Shown here: one piece after another, positions 50,466 through 61,145 of the stretch
Layout of the letters: the number at the start of each line of letters is the position of its first letter
Position numbering within the stretch: position 1 is the stretch's first letter
Assembly: GCA_949317995.1 (NCBI GenBank)
Contig: OX439044.1
Span: forward strand, 54,330,166-54,394,165
Direction of reading: 5' to 3'
Origin: Acholoe squamosa
Lineage: Eukaryota; Annelida; Polychaeta; Phyllodocida; Polynoidae
DNA: 64,000 nucleotides
Translations under genes and position numbers: made by a program
The notes under the pieces: generated by a model
Seen by the model: only the letters and a program-made list of their open reading frames with translations
What the model was told of the DNA's origin: nothing
Database searches by the model: none

Positions 50466-53400
50466 CGTATTGACAGGGGACTAGGATGCATACTATTATT
50501 AGTAGCAATTTGTAAATGATTTATTATAATATAAACGTCTTCCTATAGTTCTGCGTCAGAAGCCTTGCCCACTATATATATTGTATTCAGGTAGACTGGT
50601 TGATTAATAATTGAAGGAAAATATCTATGTATTTCATTTCAACAATTATCAAGCTGTTAATGATAATGGAGAGTTTGTTAAAACCTGTAGTGTATGGACA
50701 TTCTGTACAGTCTATAGGTAAATGAGATAACTACGCAGGTAGCACACAAAGATTTTCCAAGGTTGGCCCAACATGGCGGGCCAACGTTGGCTGCCCATTT
50801 GTGCGATGTAGGCCCGACCATTGGCATTTTTCCAAATAAAATTGGGGCAATGTCGGTTGGACCAATGTCGCGCCAACGTTTAATAAGTCTATGTGCTACC
50901 TGGGTAAGGTACAAAGGGGTAAACACAGATAAATGAAAGATAAAATCATTGTCTAAGGTAAAAAGAGGAATGGGCTGGTGGGAAACAATTAAGATGTTGA
51001 CAATGACCACCCAGTGCACTGCCAATGCAGAAATATTTGTGTTGCGCAGCGGTTCTGGTTGCTGCAAAATTAGTTTATTACATACCTGTGGGGTGGGGGG
51101 CACTGCAGTAGACCATGCCGCTCAGTGCCTATGTATCCTGCAAATTAGTACATAAAAAACCTGAGGGGGTGGTGTTTCCCGCTTTCCATGCTTCCTGGTG
51201 AGTAGATTGGGCAGGCCTCGCATTCCATGCATCAAAAGTGATGATGCATAATTCCAGTCAATTATCCTGTAGGAATTTTCCTTGAAAATTACCCTTTATC
51301 AGTGTAGGGGTTCTTTCCCTCCCTCAGTGTATCGACCTTCAGATGCCCGCTCACTTAGAGGTGGTACCAATCCAGGGTAGTTGGAAGGTAGAGAATTTCA
51401 GGCCAGGGGAAGTAGCTCAGGGGTAGAGCTTCCGCTTGCAAGTTGGAGGGTCCCGGGTTCGAGTCCCAGTTTCTCAATGACATTTTCCGCTGACCACTAC
51501 ATTGGTGCAGAAACTGAGTAGTCCTGCCCTGCAAGGGGGATTTTCAGAGAGCTCGGTACCTGGGCCAATATGATATAGACAAGTGTTTCAGAGAGACTTG
51601 AGGAAGTACAACAGTTTGGCATTGAAACATAAAATAGGCGTCAGTCATGGAACTTATTGATCATATTATGCTAATGATGGTGGTATGGGGTGAATAATTT
51701 AGTCATTTTTCTATTGTTGTTTCTGTTCTCTTGTCATTCTATGAAATGAAACCAAGATAAGTACTGGATTTGGGGACATTTGTCACAACAATTGATTGTG
51801 ATTGTGTGCAAATAGTCCATTCAAAGGTAGTGCTGCTACCTGTTGTGTAAGACTGTCTGAATATGAAGAGTTTGGTTCCAAAACGCAATAAATGCCATTT
51901 TGAAAAAAGAGGCCAATATTTCAAAAGCCTACAGTTTAGAGATACCTGAATGTAATACAAAAACAATTTTCTTTGAAAAATATATTTTCCCGGTGTCCAG
52001 ATTTTATCAGGATAGCACTAAAATTAACTTCAGGTTAGCAATATAAATATGGGTATATGCTGAAAATCTGAAATGGATTTATTGATGCTTAAATCTACAC
52101 ACCTAGAGTTCAATATGTTTAAACCCTAAACATCTAAACATGTCTGGCAAAAACGTTTATATATGTAATTAGAATAAAAGTGTTTATTTCCTAAATGTGT
52201 AGGTAATGGGGCACCTAACTGACGTATATGTTTAGGTTTAAATATATTTAGATCTAAACATGTTTAAAATCTAAACACCATTTTTGCAGTGTAGCCAACA
52301 CCATAGTAATTTCTGTCTCGGAAAGTCAAAACAGTGGTAAATTAGCACTGTTTTGAATTAACCCCCAATGATCTATATCTAACCTCCAATGACCTTACTA
52401 AATATTTTGTGACAATTCCCACCTTCCTCTCTCTTATTTTAAAAATAATCGTTTAATTTCCTTCTTTTGCAGGGGGAAAGTGTACAATGCAGAGAAAAGA
52501 GGTTGCTAGCCCTCATGTCGTACCGGACACTGCATTTTCACATTTTAATCCTAGGGTTAGCACAGAGAAGGCATATCATGCTCGTCTCACATTCAAGCAT
52601 GGTTGGGTTGGACATTCTCTTCCTTGTTGGGTGGAGATTGACTTAGGTAACTTTCTTTGCATCCTAACTATGGTTAATTAACATGATAATAATTCTGTTT
52701 CAAATTAAGCCATAGGGTTACCAGCCAATATTAGGCCTATATCCAGTTTAGGCCTAGCTGGCTAGGGAGGTGTGGGAACAGGGGGAAGGTTTTGAAATAC
52801 CCTTCTATTCGCTGAGAATATTGCAAAAGGAAATTTCAAATATTACATAGTTAGATGAGTTGAGAAATCGAAAGAAACAAGTAGGGTAGTGAAGGAAAAT
52901 AGTTTCTATAGCAATGGACTGCGATTAGAAATTGGAACCGCCATGATTTATTGGCAATTATCAATCCTATCAACTGCTGTCTATTGTTAGACCTTGTGCA
53001 TGATATCATCTGTAATATGTAGTTAGGACAATACTTCATGACTTATTCTCAACCCTAAATGTAAGTGGATATAAAGAGAATAATGATTGTGAGAAAGTAA
53101 ACGTATCTTATCTGTTGGTGTAAATAAAACGCACTAGGGGTGTCTCAATGGATATTTTCTTTGGTGAAGAGTCCAATGCCATTGTCCACATGGCCACTAG
53201 GTAGCAGCATTGCACAAGAAGGCTTCCTTGCACGAGGATGTGCATGGCCATCTCCTACCATATTTTAAAAGTCTATTGACAGTGGATTAGGGGGAGGATC
53301 TAGATGGAAGCATCTTCAGATTTATCTTAATATAATTATGGATTTAATAGCCTTTTGAACTAATGGTGCTAGAAACTAACTTGCTTTTAAAACTGGCATG

Positions 53401-56400
53401 ATCCTCTCAATGGCCTACAGGTAGCATTATACCTATTAAAGTTGGTATATCCGCTAAAATGACCAGTTTAAAATTTAATGGAAACATCGCTAAAACACTT
53501 CCATACATGAATCTATTATCCACTGTGTGCACTACTTCTACTAATATATAGCTGGACATCTTCAAATACCACAAAAGAAAATTGATAGAGGGAAAGGGAA
53601 CATTGATTGATAAAAGTTGCAGTTTGCATGTTAATTACATAAGATAGCAGCACTGCTCAGGGGGGGAGACCAGGAAAGGTCTGTGGTCAGTGACCAAGGG
53701 GCATTTGGACTCAACTCCTACCTACACTCGTACTTAGCATCCTTTAATGGCTCTAGTAAGCACCAGCCTGATCTTGAACTTGACAGTCTGCAAGCATTAT
53801 GTTTCAGACTGCAAAAATATAGGTCTATGCTTGAAGACTGAGCAGTATTTCAGGTAACAACTTTAACAGCCCCTAATTAACGTATCCCCGTTGCCCTAAC
53901 CAACGGATTTTGTTAGTCATGAGAATTCAAGCATAAATATTAATGTGCGCAATGTTTACAGGACTTTTGTGCAAGGTAATGATGATTATTGCATGTTTGA
54001 TACAGGAATGTTAAGAATTAATTTTAGCGTGTTCGGTAACTATCTTAATTTAACTTTAGGAAGAAGTTTCTGGTTGCACAAAATCATAACACAAGGAGGA
54101 AGCTGTTGTGGTGGACAACTGAAGTGGATTGGGAAATTTATACTGCATTATCGCCGTGCCTCGACTGAACTAACTACTTACAAAGAAAATAATGTCACAA
54201 AGGTGGGTTGGAAATTTCGTGTAAACCCTTGGTACCTCACGAGGGGCCCATGTGAAGCCCCTAAGTCTAAAAAAAAAACACATATCCCTCAAGTTCGTCT
54301 TTTTTGAGACATGTAGGGCGTAAATAAAGTCCCTTTATCACAAAATCATTTGGCTACTGCTACATATTGGCTATACACTTTTTGTATTATAAATATGCCT
54401 ACACTCGCGCCTGATGAGACATTCAGTTTGAAACCACACACACTACATCCCACTAATGGGTCCCCGTCTGTCCAAGTTGTCACAATATTCCCAATTCACA
54501 AAAACCAAGACTCTGCCTGATGAGCCAAACTCCTACAGCCACACTAAACATCTGTATGGAGAGTGTTAATGTACAGCCTGGCATTATGGGAATACTAGAA
54601 CTGAATGCTACAACCCTATTGGTTGACAGCCAGTGTTGTCATGGTTAACATCAGTCAGATGCAAAGTCAAAATCTGACACTTTGTGGTAGCGCTCCAGAG
54701 GGGAAGGTCCAACACCGTTCACTTCATATTGGCTATATGAGGTCTAAGAAAAAGAACTGAAATGGCCCATAAATCACTATTTTAACCCATATTGACCTGT
54801 TCCAATTCAATTCACCCATATTATGTCTATCCGACTTTATTTGGTTCAAATTTGGGCTTTATGGGAGAATGCATTTTATGCCATGGCTAATACCAATGAC
54901 ACTATAGATTAGTACTACTTACGCCGTATTCAATGGGGGGGATGGAATAAGATCCTCGCATGTTCAGTGGCGCCATTTTGAAATTTATACAGAACTAATT
55001 AGTTTCGTATTTAGGTATGGTTATTAGAAGTTTTACGAAAAAAGAATGATTGAACTAGTTAAATAATATTATGTTATGACTTGTTTATGTAAATAGAAGA
55101 GAAAGGCCATGTTAAAAATGCTAATATCCCCGTGTGTAAGACTTAACCCTTTGAGGACAGAGCAAAAATGGTTGCCCTGGCCATGGGGACGGCCTGTAAA
55201 ATAAATATAGTTCCTAGAGGACTAGCCAATTTTCAATTCCTATACAAATCCTATATAACGAATGTCGACTATAGTCGATGCTAGGCCTACCATGGTGTCG
55301 ACTATAGTTGATGCTAGGCCTACCATGGTGTCGACTATAGTCGATGCTAGCCCTTTTGCAACTAGAGATTGCTCTGGGTCTGCGGAACTTGCATCAGACA
55401 AACTCAGGGATGATAATCATTTGACATGTACTGAGAAAGGGGGCCTTATTGTACCTGGCACTAAGGCCCCTTTTCACAGACCCCATCAAATTTCGCTTTT
55501 CAGGCGATTGCAGGAATGATAATTTTAATAGTAGGGTCCACTATGCAACAGACCATACAACTCCCTCCATGTGTATTTATTTTTATGCAACTAGCTTAAG
55601 ATCGCACCCTTTGTTGCATAGTGGACCCGCAGCTTATCAGATGGTTACATCAGAGTATGGTTCACTGCACTGCACTGCACTGCACTGTATTCATAAATGT
55701 GTCATGTTTTCACCCTTTTTGCTGTGGAAAAGGCTACATAATAATATTTTAGCGGGATACAAGATCTGACTTTCTCATCCAGGAGTTTCAAAGTGGTGGT
55801 GGTAATATAAATTGGGAAACTGATGTTGTCAGTAAATTGCCTTATCCTGTTGAGGGGCAAGTGTTCAGGGTAGAACCCCTTAGTCACCCGGGTAGTGCTC
55901 AACCTGGATTTAAGGTTGAATTCGTTGGCTGTGGTAGGTATAGTTATTTCTTGCATGCTAGAAGTTGCTTTAGATAATAAGCTTAAGATACTGATTCCTT
56001 TCAAATACTTTAGGGTATTAGTATTTTGATGATTTTTCAAATAACCCTTAAGTTCCATAAAACGTTTTGAATCTAACTTTATCTTCAGGATTGCCTACCC
56101 TTGCATTGACATTATGATTTCTTCTTCTATAGCACTATACACGCAACCTTTCCCAATAATGATAAATATAATATTGACCACAGACATTGGTGTTGATTCT
56201 GACGTAGCAGTTCCTACCCAATCAAGACATCCTTTAAATCTACTTCAAGAAGTGAGTGTAATTAGTGACAACGACCCAGCAACTTGTGTGACTTTGGAAC
56301 CAACTGGTACCGTCAACATCTTTACACCAATTGCTATTGTTGAGAACGACAACTTTACAGTGATGGCTACAACTAAACGTGACCCGTCTTGTCCTCCTTA

Positions 56401-56626
56401 CGACCCAAATGAGATGTATGCCATGATGAAACTAACGCCGCCATTTAGAGTCCCAACCTCCCTGGGGAGTTTCCGTAAATGCCTGGCTTTGGATCATGAG
56501 GAAGCTTCTGGATACATTATTCAGGCTTACAACTGTACCTGTGCCATAGGACTATGTGGTGCAGTGTATATGAGGATAACCCCTCCATGTTCAATGCAGC
56601 TTTGCAGTGTGGACTTAATGTCTTGA
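48655..56626 (+). CDS. Secreted F5/8 type C (discoidin) domain protein, 7 exons
   Basis: Seven exons (48655-48718, 49661-49762, 50040-50147, 52473-52646, 54060-54202, 55783-55933, 56133-56626) join without a stop into 1236 nt, 411 residues. Residues 1-18 are a signal peptide (MGLLWLILVVLWTSPVFG), so the product is secreted. Residues 22-92 are unassigned. Residues about 93-248 form a discoidin-type fold: an opening cysteine, PCWVEIDLG, FWLHKIITQG, FILHYRRAST, VFRVEPLSHPG and the closing FVGC. F5/8C domains bind sugars, phospholipids or collagen at their loops. The last 163 residues have about eight cysteines and a closing LCSVDLM, perhaps a second degenerate galactose-binding-like fold. Sequons include NVT, NFT and NCT. 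Exons 2, 3 and 4 are all phase 1-1. No orthologue was recognised. Confidence 0.8.
49013..49111. mobile_element. MITE with CTAGCACAACTC ends (intron 1)
   Basis: CCTGCTAGCACAACTC and the inverted CCCAGCTAGCACAACTC bound about 98 bp. It is the relative, in opposite orientation, of 32967-33042. Confidence 0.8.
49661..49762 (+). CDS. F5/8C gene exon 2
   Basis: Acceptor CTATCATAG, donor GTAAGC, phase 1 at both ends. Encodes RLLLYSSVSDQVPMVIYSE and then SRLVGAAVAY, likely beta strands. No domain was recognised. Confidence 0.7.
50040..50147 (+). CDS. F5/8C gene exon 3
   Basis: Donor GTAAGC, phase 1 at both ends. Encodes GPFTWKMEQSAGAVLVSAG and TFTKFTML. The acceptor CACAAAAAG is weak, so the left boundary is the least sure in the model. 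Together with exon 2 it makes about 70 residues before the F5/8C domain. Confidence 0.6.
50394..50464. repeat. (TA)n microsatellite in intron 3
   Basis: About 70 nt of uninterrupted TA. Confidence 0.95.
50736..50902. mobile_element. MITE with CAGGTAGCACA ends (intron 3)
   Basis: CAGGTAGCACA is exactly inverted at the right end (TGTGCTACCTG). The 167-bp interior is rich in GGCCAACGTTGG-type palindromes, as in the 23.7 kb family. Confidence 0.85.
51404..51584 (+). repeat. tRNA-derived SINE (intron 3)
   Basis: The head GGGGAAGTAGCTCAGGGGTA with GAGC and GGTTCGAGTCC has pol III A and B boxes, a paired D stem and a T arm, closest by eye to tRNA-Ala. The anticodon stem and acceptor pairing are broken and about 110 bp of unrelated body follow, so it is a SINE. 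It abuts the truncated end of the next element. Confidence 0.7.
51585..52293 (-). mobile_element. Inverted, truncated copy of the CACTGCAAAAA element
   Basis: The reverse complement matches 35508 to about 36025, from TACACTGCAAAAATGGTGTT through GGTAGTGCTGCTAC (inverted) to CTCAAGTCTCTC. The other half is missing. It lies in intron 3 of the F5/8C gene. Confidence 0.85.
52473..52646 (+). CDS. F5/8C gene exon 4: start of the discoidin domain
   Basis: Strong acceptor CTTCTTTTGCAG, donor GTAACT, phase 1-1. Encodes GGKCTMQRKEVASPHVV, then KHGWVGHSLPCWVEIDLG, the first half of an F5/8C fold up to the classic WVEIDLG strand. Confidence 0.85.
   Translation, partial: GESVQCREKRLLALMSYRTLHFHILILGLAQRRHIMLVSHSSMVGLDILFLVGWRLT
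52647..54059 (+). other. Intron 4 of the F5/8C gene
   Basis: No element or hidden exon was recognised in these 1.4 kb. The intron ends TTTAACTTTAG. Confidence 0.5.
54060..54202 (+). CDS. F5/8C gene exon 5: middle of the discoidin domain
   Basis: Acceptor TTTAACTTTAG, donor GTGGGT, phase 1 in and phase 0 out. Encodes RSFWLHKIITQGG, SCCGGQLKWIGKFILHYRR and NNVTK. A frame open upstream of the acceptor is intronic. Confidence 0.8.
54203..55262 (+). other. Intron 5 of the F5/8C gene, left part
   Basis: No exon was recognised. The rest of this intron carries a 33-bp tandem repeat and a 95-bp MITE. Confidence 0.5.
55263..55356 (+). repeat. 33-bp tandem repeat, three copies
   Basis: Units start GTCGACTATAGTCGATGCTA at about 55263, 55296 and 55329. 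The unit is a multiple of three and reads in frame as an 11-residue repeat (STIVDARPTMV), but the frame belongs to an intron. Confidence 0.9.
55534..55628. mobile_element. 95-bp MITE with perfect 17-bp ends
   Basis: GGGTCCACTATGCAACA at 55534 is exactly inverted at 55612-55628. A CACTG pentamer run lies just downstream (about 55665-55688). Confidence 0.85.
55783..55933 (+). CDS. F5/8C gene exon 6: end of the discoidin domain
   Basis: Acceptor TTTCTCATCCAG, donor GTAGGT, phase 0 in and phase 1 out. Encodes EFQSGGGNINWETDVV, VFRVEPLSHPG and the domain-closing FKVEFVGC. Confidence 0.85.
56133..56626 (+). CDS. F5/8C gene exon 7: cysteine-containing C-terminus
   Basis: Acceptor TTCTTCTATAG, phase 1; open to a TGA at 56624. 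Encodes 163 residues including ISDNDPATCVTLEP, YNCTCAIGLCGAVYMRI and a final MQLCSVDLMS. The pattern recalls galactose-binding lectin modules whose last strand is LCEVEV-like; this is inference only. Confidence 0.75.
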
Positions 56627-56747
56627 ACTTATGCATGGCCAGTCAAGCTGTAATGCATTTGATTTTGAATGATTGACACCTTAGTAATGATATTCAGAGA
56701 GACGTCACATTAGCTCAGGAGGCATTTTCTTAAGGCACTACAACTGC

Positions 56748-56933
56748 ACACAGCCACTACAATTTGAAACTCAAAAACGTAGTTCCAGTAATCGTAAGCA
56801 GTGCCCTCTGACTGTTCTGTACGATCAGCCCTTACATAGCTATTAGATCTGTAATGTCACTAATTTAATAGTTCTCCCTAAGACTTGAAGGTGAGCAGTC
56901 GAAGTGTGTTAAGAAATGGCCTCCTGTAGGGCA
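56748..56933. repeat. Dispersed repeat, partner of 13766-14015
   Basis: Shares CACAGCCACTA, ATTTGAAACTC, TAATGTCACTAA and GTGTGTTAAGAAAT in order with the 13.8 kb copy. It lies in the 3' flank of the F5/8C gene. Confidence 0.65.
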
Positions 56934-57360
56934 TTTGTCGATAATGTCAATTATTATCATTTTGATTCTAACTTACTCCCAATAGGCCTCCTAGCAAAAG
57001 GGTGGGATTTTCTAATCAGAAAAGAAAGATACATCAGATGGCAGATCTCAGATTGTACTGGTGGACAGCCTATTTCGTTCTGCGGTGATTGTGTTATTTA
57101 CAAATGAAAAATGGATGCAGAACTACTCGTACAGCACATACCTCCAATTCTCCATATCCAATGTCTAATATTGAATTGTGTAATTTCTTACTAGGCGTGC
57201 ACAGGATAGAAAATAGCAGCAGCAGTAACAACAGCATCATCACATGTCGTATAATACAATTATAGTAAACATGCATGATTATTCATTGTGTGAATCGTGT
57301 GTCTTTGTGGAATTTAACGATCAAATCTACGAGGTTACCATTTTCAATTTCCGGTGTTCA

Positions 57361-57366
57361 AATAAA
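57361..57366 (+). promoter_or_regulatory. Possible polyadenylation signal of the F5/8C gene
   Basis: AATAAA occurs 735 bp after the stop. Nothing closer was seen, and an intervening dispersed repeat makes this uncertain. Confidence 0.25.
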
Positions 57367-57543
57367 CAATTGTGACCAGGTAAGCAAAAAAAACAGGGAA
57401 ATTCATGGTCAAAGTTCATCTCACGATCTTTAAAATGAGACATCATTGGCTTACCACGAAAAATCTTGACTCCCCAGCAGGGGGCTGTTTCAAAACTTTT
57501 AGATATTTTGTAGAGCCATTAGCACTTAGTATAACCAATTTAA

Positions 57544-57687
57544 AAGTGCCAATGTTCTAATATATCAATCTGTTTCAGAACTAAATATAACACGAATAGG
57601 GCAACACCGACATTAGGGTGTGCATCTCTCCTATATTAAGATAGCAACTTTTGAAACAGATTGATATATTAGGAAACTGGCACTATT
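57544..57687. mobile_element. MITE with about 40-bp terminal inverted repeats
   Basis: The left arm (AGTGCCAATGTTCTAATATA, then TCAATCTGTTTCA) is inverted on the right (TGAAACAGATTGATATATTA) with few mismatches, around 144 bp. No coding capacity. Confidence 0.85.
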
Positions 57688-57986
57688 AGGCCACAAAATG
57701 TGGTTATATTTGAGTTCATACGGTCTGACAATGCTTCTTCAAACTATTGTTTATATTGCATTGTTGACATTGCTTCTCGGCCTAAAAGTAGTCCGTCGTG
57801 TATACCCATAGGGAGCGTTTATTATTTCTATTGATGAATCCGTTATCTAGTTACTATGTTATCCACTAGGTGGCAGCAGCTTCTATGGACATTAACATTA
57901 TACTGTGTTGCATGCATTTATTTAATAACGATAGAGAATTTACGATTTATTTTTTCTAATTTTTGCCTCACATTATTAATTTTTAG

Positions 57987-58944
57987 ATTGGCTGATCCAG
58001 GGTGGGAACCTCCTGCATTTGGAGAGCACATCCCAGCAACTCTTGCACCACTCTTGTGGAGGTTTTATGCTGAGGTTCGTCAAAAGAATGGGACAGAATA
58101 TCAGACGAAATCTCTCCTTTGTATCAGAGCAGCCCTTCACTGCCATCTTACCATTACTCCCTACAGTGATCGCTACAAACTTATGAGTGACTCCATGTTT
58201 TATATGCCCTAACAGTTCCCTGTTAGGGCATATAAAAATGAATAAAAGAGCAGGACTTGACCAGTCTACCAGCTATGAGGTCATTACTGATGCTGATTAG
58301 AAGAAGATGTATAGCACAGGCACCCTTAGCAATGATGATCCAACTGGGCTACAATATAAAGTGCATTATGAGATGGCATTGCACTTTGGCCGTAGGGGCA
58401 GATCGGGCCTTCATGGTCTTCAGAAAAAACATTTGTATTTGAGACAGACACTAATGGCAAAGAATATGGCATTCTATTGTTCAACCCCTTGAGAAAAAGC
58501 ATTGATCAAGGCCTCAGCGACAAGGCGGGCGACCATGAGCAGAGGATGTACCCTACATATCCCCCTGAATGCCCTATAAAAAGCCTCAAATTGTATCTCT
58601 CCAAGTTGCATCCTGAACAGGATAGTTTCTTCCAGACACATAAGAAACGCAACTTCAGGCTCTCCAATACATGGTATACTAAGACTGCAGTAAGGGTCAA
58701 TACCATAGGAACGTTCATGGCTTCTATCAGTGTTAAGGTAGCCCTCAGCAGGATTTACACTAATCATTGTGTGAGGGCAACCTGTGTGAACAAACAAAGG
58801 AAGAAAGGAGTCACGACCAAAGACATCAAGGCGGTCACTGGACATCGTTCGGAGTCATCGATTGATTTCTACTTGAAGACTCCGGACGGTGTTCATGAAG
58901 GTTGTATGTCTCGGAAATTAGCAGGAGCCGAGAAGAAAGATTAA
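57987..58944 (+). pseudogene. Crypton-type tyrosine recombinase, broken
   Basis: Crypton elements move by a tyrosine recombinase; animal KIAA1958/DUF3504 proteins derive from them. The core-binding part (LAPLLWRFYAEVRQKNGTEY, then SLLCIRAALHCHLT) occupies 57987-58200. It is split by an 18-bp-arm hairpin at 58198-58237, then continues in another frame: a TAG at ITDAD*KKMYSTG near 58300, LHFGRRGR with the first catalytic arginine, and a frameshift in an A-run near 58428. The last frame to 58944 carries YTNHCVRAT, VTGHRSE and IDFY, the His-Arg, His and nucleophilic Tyr boxes. All catalytic residues are readable but the gene cannot make an intact protein. Confidence 0.85.
58198..58237. repeat. 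Perfect 18-bp-arm hairpin inside the Crypton ORF
   Basis: TTTTATATGCCCTAACAG and its exact complement flank TTCC. The reading frame is lost here, so it is an insertion. The arm core GCCCTAACA is also found at 47261-47287. Confidence 0.9.
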
Positions 58945-59864
58945 GATTTCTATAAGCCAAACCAATGTGATGAATGTCCACGCTGGTCACAATGCAGGGT
59001 CACTTTTCTCCAATGTGACCTTCGAAAATTGTACAATTAATATCAATGTTAACAAGTGAACAGTGAAAAACCAAAAAAAAAAAAATCCAAAGACATTTAT
59101 AGTGACAAATGTCATACTTATGAACAATTCTAAGCAAAGTCATGCCCCTTAGCCGACTTAACATTTTGTATCCTACTGAATTCCTATATACGCCAAAGCC
59201 ACTGTCTCACCGTAAACAAAATGGCATGTCAGCAGGCCATTGGTTCGAAATTGTTTTGGCTGAAAACTACTAATTATGGCTACCAGTGGACTCAATTTCA
59301 GCGTTAGAAGATAAAAAGTTTTACTGTTTAGGATTAATCCAATGCTCAGTGCGTAGTTTTCTTTATTTTTCTAGATATTACAAGAAACGGATCGGTGTCA
59401 ACTCGCTGTCACTGTACATATTAATGGCTGTCAAACTGGATGCCTCTATCCCAATACAGAGGGGGTCGTTTTATCCAGTTTAAGCACTACAAATTGTTCA
59501 TTTTCTGGATAAAGGTGGTATAAGACATGATAGATATGACATGGCAACAGTCAGATGAATCATACTTATATGGGCCATGTAACATGATGGGTTAATGCAA
59601 CACCTAAGAAGTATTTTGAAAGGCAATAACTCAGTATAAAAGAGGTTCAATGGGCAATGGGCAATGTGAATGACTCCCCACATTATTAGTCATAATTAAC
59701 AATAGGAGGAACTGCTTGTGTGTGTCTTATTATACATGTGATTCGTCTACAAGATAAGGGAGGGATACTTTGCTCCAAAGAATAAATGGTTGCCTCAAAG
59801 AAAATGGAAGGAGATACAATGATATAAGAGAAGATGACACATTTAAGTAAGTAGTCACCCAGCC
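58945..59864. other. Noncoding stretch, nothing recognised
   Basis: No exon or repeat partner was identified. Confidence 0.4.
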
Positions 59865-60226
59865 AGCACGACCATATGGGCCCCAGATGGGATTTCTCTG
59901 GGCCTATGGGCCTGGCCCAGATGGTTAAATGCTGGTAAATGTCAGGGAAGCCAGCTGGGGCCCAAGTGGGCTAGCCCAGTTTGCTGTATGATCCGAAGGT
60001 CGATGGATCTAGTCCCCATCTAGTCCAACAGTGACGGCTACTCTTCCCATCCTCTCATAGCATTACCAAAGTTCCTAAATATTTCTTTCGATCCCATTAT
60101 ACTTGAAAATAAAAGAAATGAAAACACCAAACCATAAAAAATTATTTTGTTCCATTTCTAATAAAGTAGGCATGGGTCTCAAGCTGAAAAAATGGTGTGG
60201 ATGTGTTTGGACTAGATCCACCGACC

Positions 60227-60519
60227 TTTGGACCCACACAGGGGAGAAATCCCATGTAAGTTCATGCTGTGATAAAATGATCACAGATGGATGTAACTTT
60301 ATGACACACATGATGACCCACACAGGAGAGAACCTACATGTGTGTTCACACTGTGGTAAAGGGTTGAGCTGTCTAGCTAGCCTTAGGAGACACATGATGA
60401 CCCATACAGGGAAGACGCGGTATATGTGTTCACAATGTGGTAAAGGATTTATCCATGCAGATGCCCTAAAGAGACACCTTAAAAGCATGTGTCAACAGGG
60501 CACAGTGTTATTTCTCTGA
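60227..60519 (+). pseudogene. C2H2 zinc-finger fragment, three fingers
   Basis: C2H2 fingers bind DNA. The frame has linkers THTGEK, THTGEN and THTGKT, a first degenerate finger (SSCCDKM), a second with HVCSHCGKG-SLRRHMMTH and a third with YMCSQCGKGF-ALKRHLKSMC, then a stop at 60517-60519. The left side runs directly into repeat sequence, so the upstream part of the gene is missing. It may be captured gene debris or a terminal exon whose 5' part was replaced by the repeat. Confidence 0.6.
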
Positions 60520-61074
60520 TAAAAGATGAATTGGGGAAACACGACTAAGAGGGAGGCACTATCATATTTGTGATAACAATGGAAGAGAGGTAGCTTAGTG
60601 AGAGGCCCTATTACTTCATCATATTAAATAGGTGCCCCAACATGTTAGCATTCAGGTAACACTAGGGAGGTTTAGCAAGCACTGCGTGGGAAATATAACA
60701 CAGACGTGCAGCATACCTACAGCATTGTTACGTCTGCGTGAAACCAGAAAAAGGTGACATACGTTGTGGTTCCTAAACCTCCCTAGTAACAGATCTAGGG
60801 GGTAGCCAGGGAGCACATGCTCCCCTAGACTCCCTGTAAACACCTGAAAATGAGCCTTGGTTAAACCCTTAAATATAGGGAAAATAGTACTGAATTCATA
60901 GCTGTGCTCCCCCTAGACCAGATTTTCTTGGCTGTGCCCCCCTAGTTATGCACCATTGTTATCACATCAAATAACATATTGAGGCATCAGGACTTCATCC
61001 TATTCAATGTGATGAGTAATAGTGCCTCCCTCCCAGCTATCCCTCTAAGATTTTAACTATGACTATCACAGCTG

Positions 61075-61145
61075 CCCGGTTAGCTCAGTAGGAAGAGCAC
61101 TGGACTATTGCTTTGGAGGTTGGTGGATCTAGTCCTGACACATCC
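61075..61145 (+). repeat. tRNA-derived SINE head
   Basis: GCCCGGTTAGCTCAGTAGGA with AGAGCACTGGACT gives a good A box and D arm, but the B-box position reads GGATCTAGTCC and the acceptor ends do not pair. It is a SINE head leading into the repeat body at 61110-61478. Confidence 0.65.

Noticed and set aside
51404..51475. tRNA gene (Ala-like)
   Set aside because: D arm and T arm are present, but the anticodon stem and acceptor stem do not pair and an unrelated SINE body follows.
53945..54059. Extending F5/8C exon 5 leftward into the open frame
   Set aside because: It would break the phase with exon 4 and insert residues into the discoidin core; the acceptor at 54058-54059 fits.
61075..61145. 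tRNA gene
   Set aside because: The A box is good but the B box is GGATCTAGTCC and there is no acceptor pairing; the sequence runs into a repeat body.
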